A DNA stretch of 22,267 nucleotides from an uncultured Coriobacteriaceae bacterium (GTDB taxonomy: Bacteria; Actinomycetota; Coriobacteriia; Coriobacteriales; Atopobiaceae): positions 1-22,267 of the forward strand of contig UWSJ01000026.1 in the NCBI GenBank assembly GCA_900549525.1. Reading direction: 5' to 3'. The notes below the pieces were generated by a model. That model ran no database searches. It had not been told where the DNA came from and saw nothing but the letters and a program-made list of their open reading frames with translations. This document shows positions 20,968 to 22,267 of the stretch, in pieces (the stretch's first letter is position 1; the number at the start of each line of letters is the position of its first letter). A program made the translations under genes and the position numbers.

Positions 20968-21963
20968 TTATGCCTGGTTGGCCTTGGCTAGCTCTTCCTT
21001 GGCCTTCTTGAGCAGGTCGTCAATGTTCTCGGAAGAGTCGGACGGAACCTTGCGGACCTCGAACTTGACGCCGAGGGACTTGAGCCTCTCGATGGTGTCG
21101 ATGTCGGTCTGGTCCATGGAGATGACCTTGTTCACGACGACCTTGCCCACCGAGTGGGCCATCGAGCCGATGTTGACGTCCTTGATGTCGGCGCCGCCCT
21201 CGATGCACGCGAGGAGGTCCTCAGGGTTCTCGAAGAGCAGGAAGGCGCGGGTCTCGCCGAAGCGCGGGTCCTTGAAGACCTCGCACATCTTCTTGATGGG
21301 CACCACGTTGGCCGGCACTCCCGGAGGCGCGGCCTGCGTGATCATCGTCTTGCGCAGCGTGTCGCCCGCGACGCCGTCGGAGACCACGATGATGCGCGTG
21401 GGGTTGATGTGCTTGGTCCACGCCGTGGCCACCTGGCCGTGAAGCAGGCGCGTGTCGATGCGCACGGCCGCGACCTTGATGTGGCCGTCGCCGAGCACCG
21501 TGCCCGGCGGGATGGCGCCCTTGGGCGCGGCCTGAGCGGCCATGGCGGCGGGCTCGGCCGGCTCGAGGTCCTCGGGCTGCACGCGCACGCCCTTGCGGGC
21601 CTCGCCGACGATGTGCTTGGCGATGTCGTGGGCCGTCTGGGACGCGTCGAAGCGGGCCGAGTATGCCTCGACGAGCATCGGCAGGTTAAGGCCCGTGACG
21701 AGCGCCCACGTGTCGTGCCCCTTGAGGTACGCGCTGATCTGGTTGAACGGCGTGCCACCCCACAGGTCGACGAGGAAGAGCACCTGCTCCTGGTCCTCGA
21801 AGCCTGCCACGGCCTTCTCGAGCTCTGCCCGGAAGTCCGCGGGTCCCATGGACGGCTTTAGGCTCACGACCGCGACGTTCTCCTGGTCGCCGAAGACCAT
21901 CGAGCCCGTCTGCCTGATGCCTGCCGCAAGGTCGCCATGGCTTGCTAGGACGATTCCTACCAT
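20968..21963 (-). CDS. manX: PTS mannose-family fused IIAB component
   Basis: 331 residues. IIA domain: MVGIVLASHGDLAAG with phospho-His 9, and VDLWGGTPFN. A flexible Ala/Pro-rich linker (~130-155) joins the IIB domain: VAAVRIDTRLLHGQVATAW with phospho-His 175, then VSDGVAGDTLRKTM and INIG-like loops. It passes phosphate from HPr to the sugar entering through ManYZ. ATG 21963 with GGGAGG upstream. First gene of the man operon. Sugar specificity cannot be read from sequence. Confidence 0.97.
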   Translation of the reverse strand: MVGIVLASHGDLAAGIRQTGSMVFGDQENVAVVSLKPSMGPADFRAELEKAVAGFEDQEQVLFLVDLWGGTPFNQISAYLKGHDTWALVTGLNLPMLVEAYSARFDASQTAHDIAKHIVGEARKGVRVQPEDLEPAEPAAMAAQAAPKGAIPPGTVLGDGHIKVAAVRIDTRLLHGQVATAWTKHINPTRIIVVSDGVAGDTLRKTMITQAAPPGVPANVVPIKKMCEVFKDPRFGETRAFLLFENPEDLLACIEGGADIKDVNIGSMAHSVGKVVVNKVISMDQTDIDTIERLKSLGVKFEVRKVPSDSSENIDDLLKKAKEELAKANQA

Positions 21964-21999
21964 TCCCTACCTCCCTTTCGTGGAGAATAGCCTGCGGAA

Positions 22000-22048
22000 C
22001 ATGCATAAGTTTGCGCCCGCGAGGCCGACGGAACGGCGAATATGCATG
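22000..22048. repeat. Two ATGCAT-type sites in the manX leader/start region
   Basis: TGCATAAGT directly joined to TTGCG at 22002-22015 (minus orientation, no N8 spacer) and TATGCATG at 22041-22048. They resemble the halves of the intergenic motif but point outward. The second overlaps the predicted transcription start of manX. Confidence 0.45.
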
Positions 22049-22049
22049 C

Positions 22050-22079
22050 TTTATAGGTGAACGGTCGATTTTCTGTTGA
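22050..22079 (-). promoter_or_regulatory. Promoter of manXYZ-manO
   Basis: On the minus strand TCAACA (22079-22074), 18-base spacer, TATAAA (22055-22050). The -10 matches 5/6 and the -35 4/6. Predicted start near 22043, giving an 80-base leader before manX. Confidence 0.6.
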
Positions 22080-22095
22080 GGTGAGGTAATTCACA
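22080..22095. promoter_or_regulatory. CRP/FNR-like site at the manX promoter
   Basis: GGTGA-N6-TCACA at 22080-22095 matches the CRP consensus TGTGA-N6-TCACA at 9 of 10 defined bases. It abuts the weak -35, its centre ~44 bases from the predicted start, near the class II activation position. Confidence 0.55.
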
Positions 22096-22267
22096 AGTTA
22101 TTATATATGATAGAGATTTTATCCAAGCTGATAGATGCCGATATTGCAGCAGGTAATTGATGTGGCATACCAGTTGGCTTCCCGTCGCCAGCGAGCGATT
22201 CCCTTCGGTTTACCTACCGTTTACCGATTAGTTCGTCCTTCTGGCGAAGAATCTTAAGCAAAGGCTT
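22096..22267. other. AT-rich right-hand edge, no gene seen
   Basis: No credible coding frame. An AT-rich block (22098-22122, TTATTATATATGATAGAG) lies upstream of the CRP-like site and may act as an UP-like element. GTTTACC is repeated with an 11-base period (22208-22214, 22219-22225), possibly a regulator site for manX or for a divergent gene outside the window. Confidence 0.5.

Noticed and set aside
22163..22178. Sigma-54-like TGGCAT-N5-TTGG on the plus strand
   Set aside because: The -12 element has GG instead of GC, the direction is away from manX, and sigma-54 is not expected in this group.
1..22267. CRISPR array, tRNA, rRNA, insertion sequence, prophage
   Set aside because: No regularly spaced direct repeats, no cloverleaf or rRNA-like sequence, and no transposase, integrase or phage gene were seen.

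Overview
The window reads as a high-GC Gram-positive chromosome, most likely an actinobacterium of the class Coriobacteriia (Olsenella/Collinsella/Atopobium-like). The grounds are very high third-position GC, strong GGAGG ribosome sites, GTG starts, a compact efp - Asp23/Gls24 - nusB - xseB - tlyA - nadK - recN cluster, and a mannose-type PTS operon ending in a DUF956 (manO) gene. The taxonomic call is inference from gene content and base composition. Apart from the partial gene at the left edge and one orphan gene at 1067-2122, every gene is on the minus strand.

Layout by coordinate. 3-407: C-terminal end of an SPFH/Band-7 membrane-scaffold protein, closed by a strong terminator. 469-1066: long AT-richer non-coding stretch. 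1067-2122 (+): orphan protein with a C-terminal DUF559/PD-(D/E)XK-like domain, apparently leaderless. 2371-11341 (-): a complete yhf-type operon (yhfU, yhfT, an amidase-signature protein, yhfZ, a YhfY-Php fusion, yhfS, yhfX, yhfW in transcription order). In Enterobacteria this set exists as an operon whose pathway is, to my knowledge, unresolved. Here it sits behind a promoter with two near-identical palindromic operators. 11969-13045: dipeptide-epimerase-like enolase-superfamily enzyme. 13112-18524: housekeeping cluster recN, nadK, tlyA, xseB, nusB, asp23-family, efp (transcribed efp first). 18731-21963: manXYZ plus manO (transcribed manX first), behind a promoter with a CRP/FNR-like site.

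How the genes fit together. The yhf operon encodes a putative membrane carrier (YhfT) with its small partner (YhfU), a GntR-like regulator with an effector-binding domain (YhfZ), two PLP-fold enzymes (YhfS, YhfX), a metal hydrolase of the phosphotriesterase family, a phosphopentomutase-like metalloenzyme (YhfW) and an amidase. Together they look like uptake and catabolism of an amino-acid- or phosphate-bearing small molecule. ManXYZ would import and phosphorylate a hexose or amino sugar. The efp-recN genes serve translation, transcription, rRNA methylation, cofactor synthesis and DNA repair.

The most unusual signal is not a gene. Three intergenic regions (600-763, 2138-2299, 11634-11804) are each bounded by a facing pair of the same bipartite motif, YCGCAA-N8-ASTTRTGCA. 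There are six copies in all, with inner gaps of 118, 116 and 125 bases, variable N8 spacers and unrelated interiors. Related ATGCAT sites appear only outside genes, including over two promoters. I regard this as the best candidate for an undescribed element in the window.
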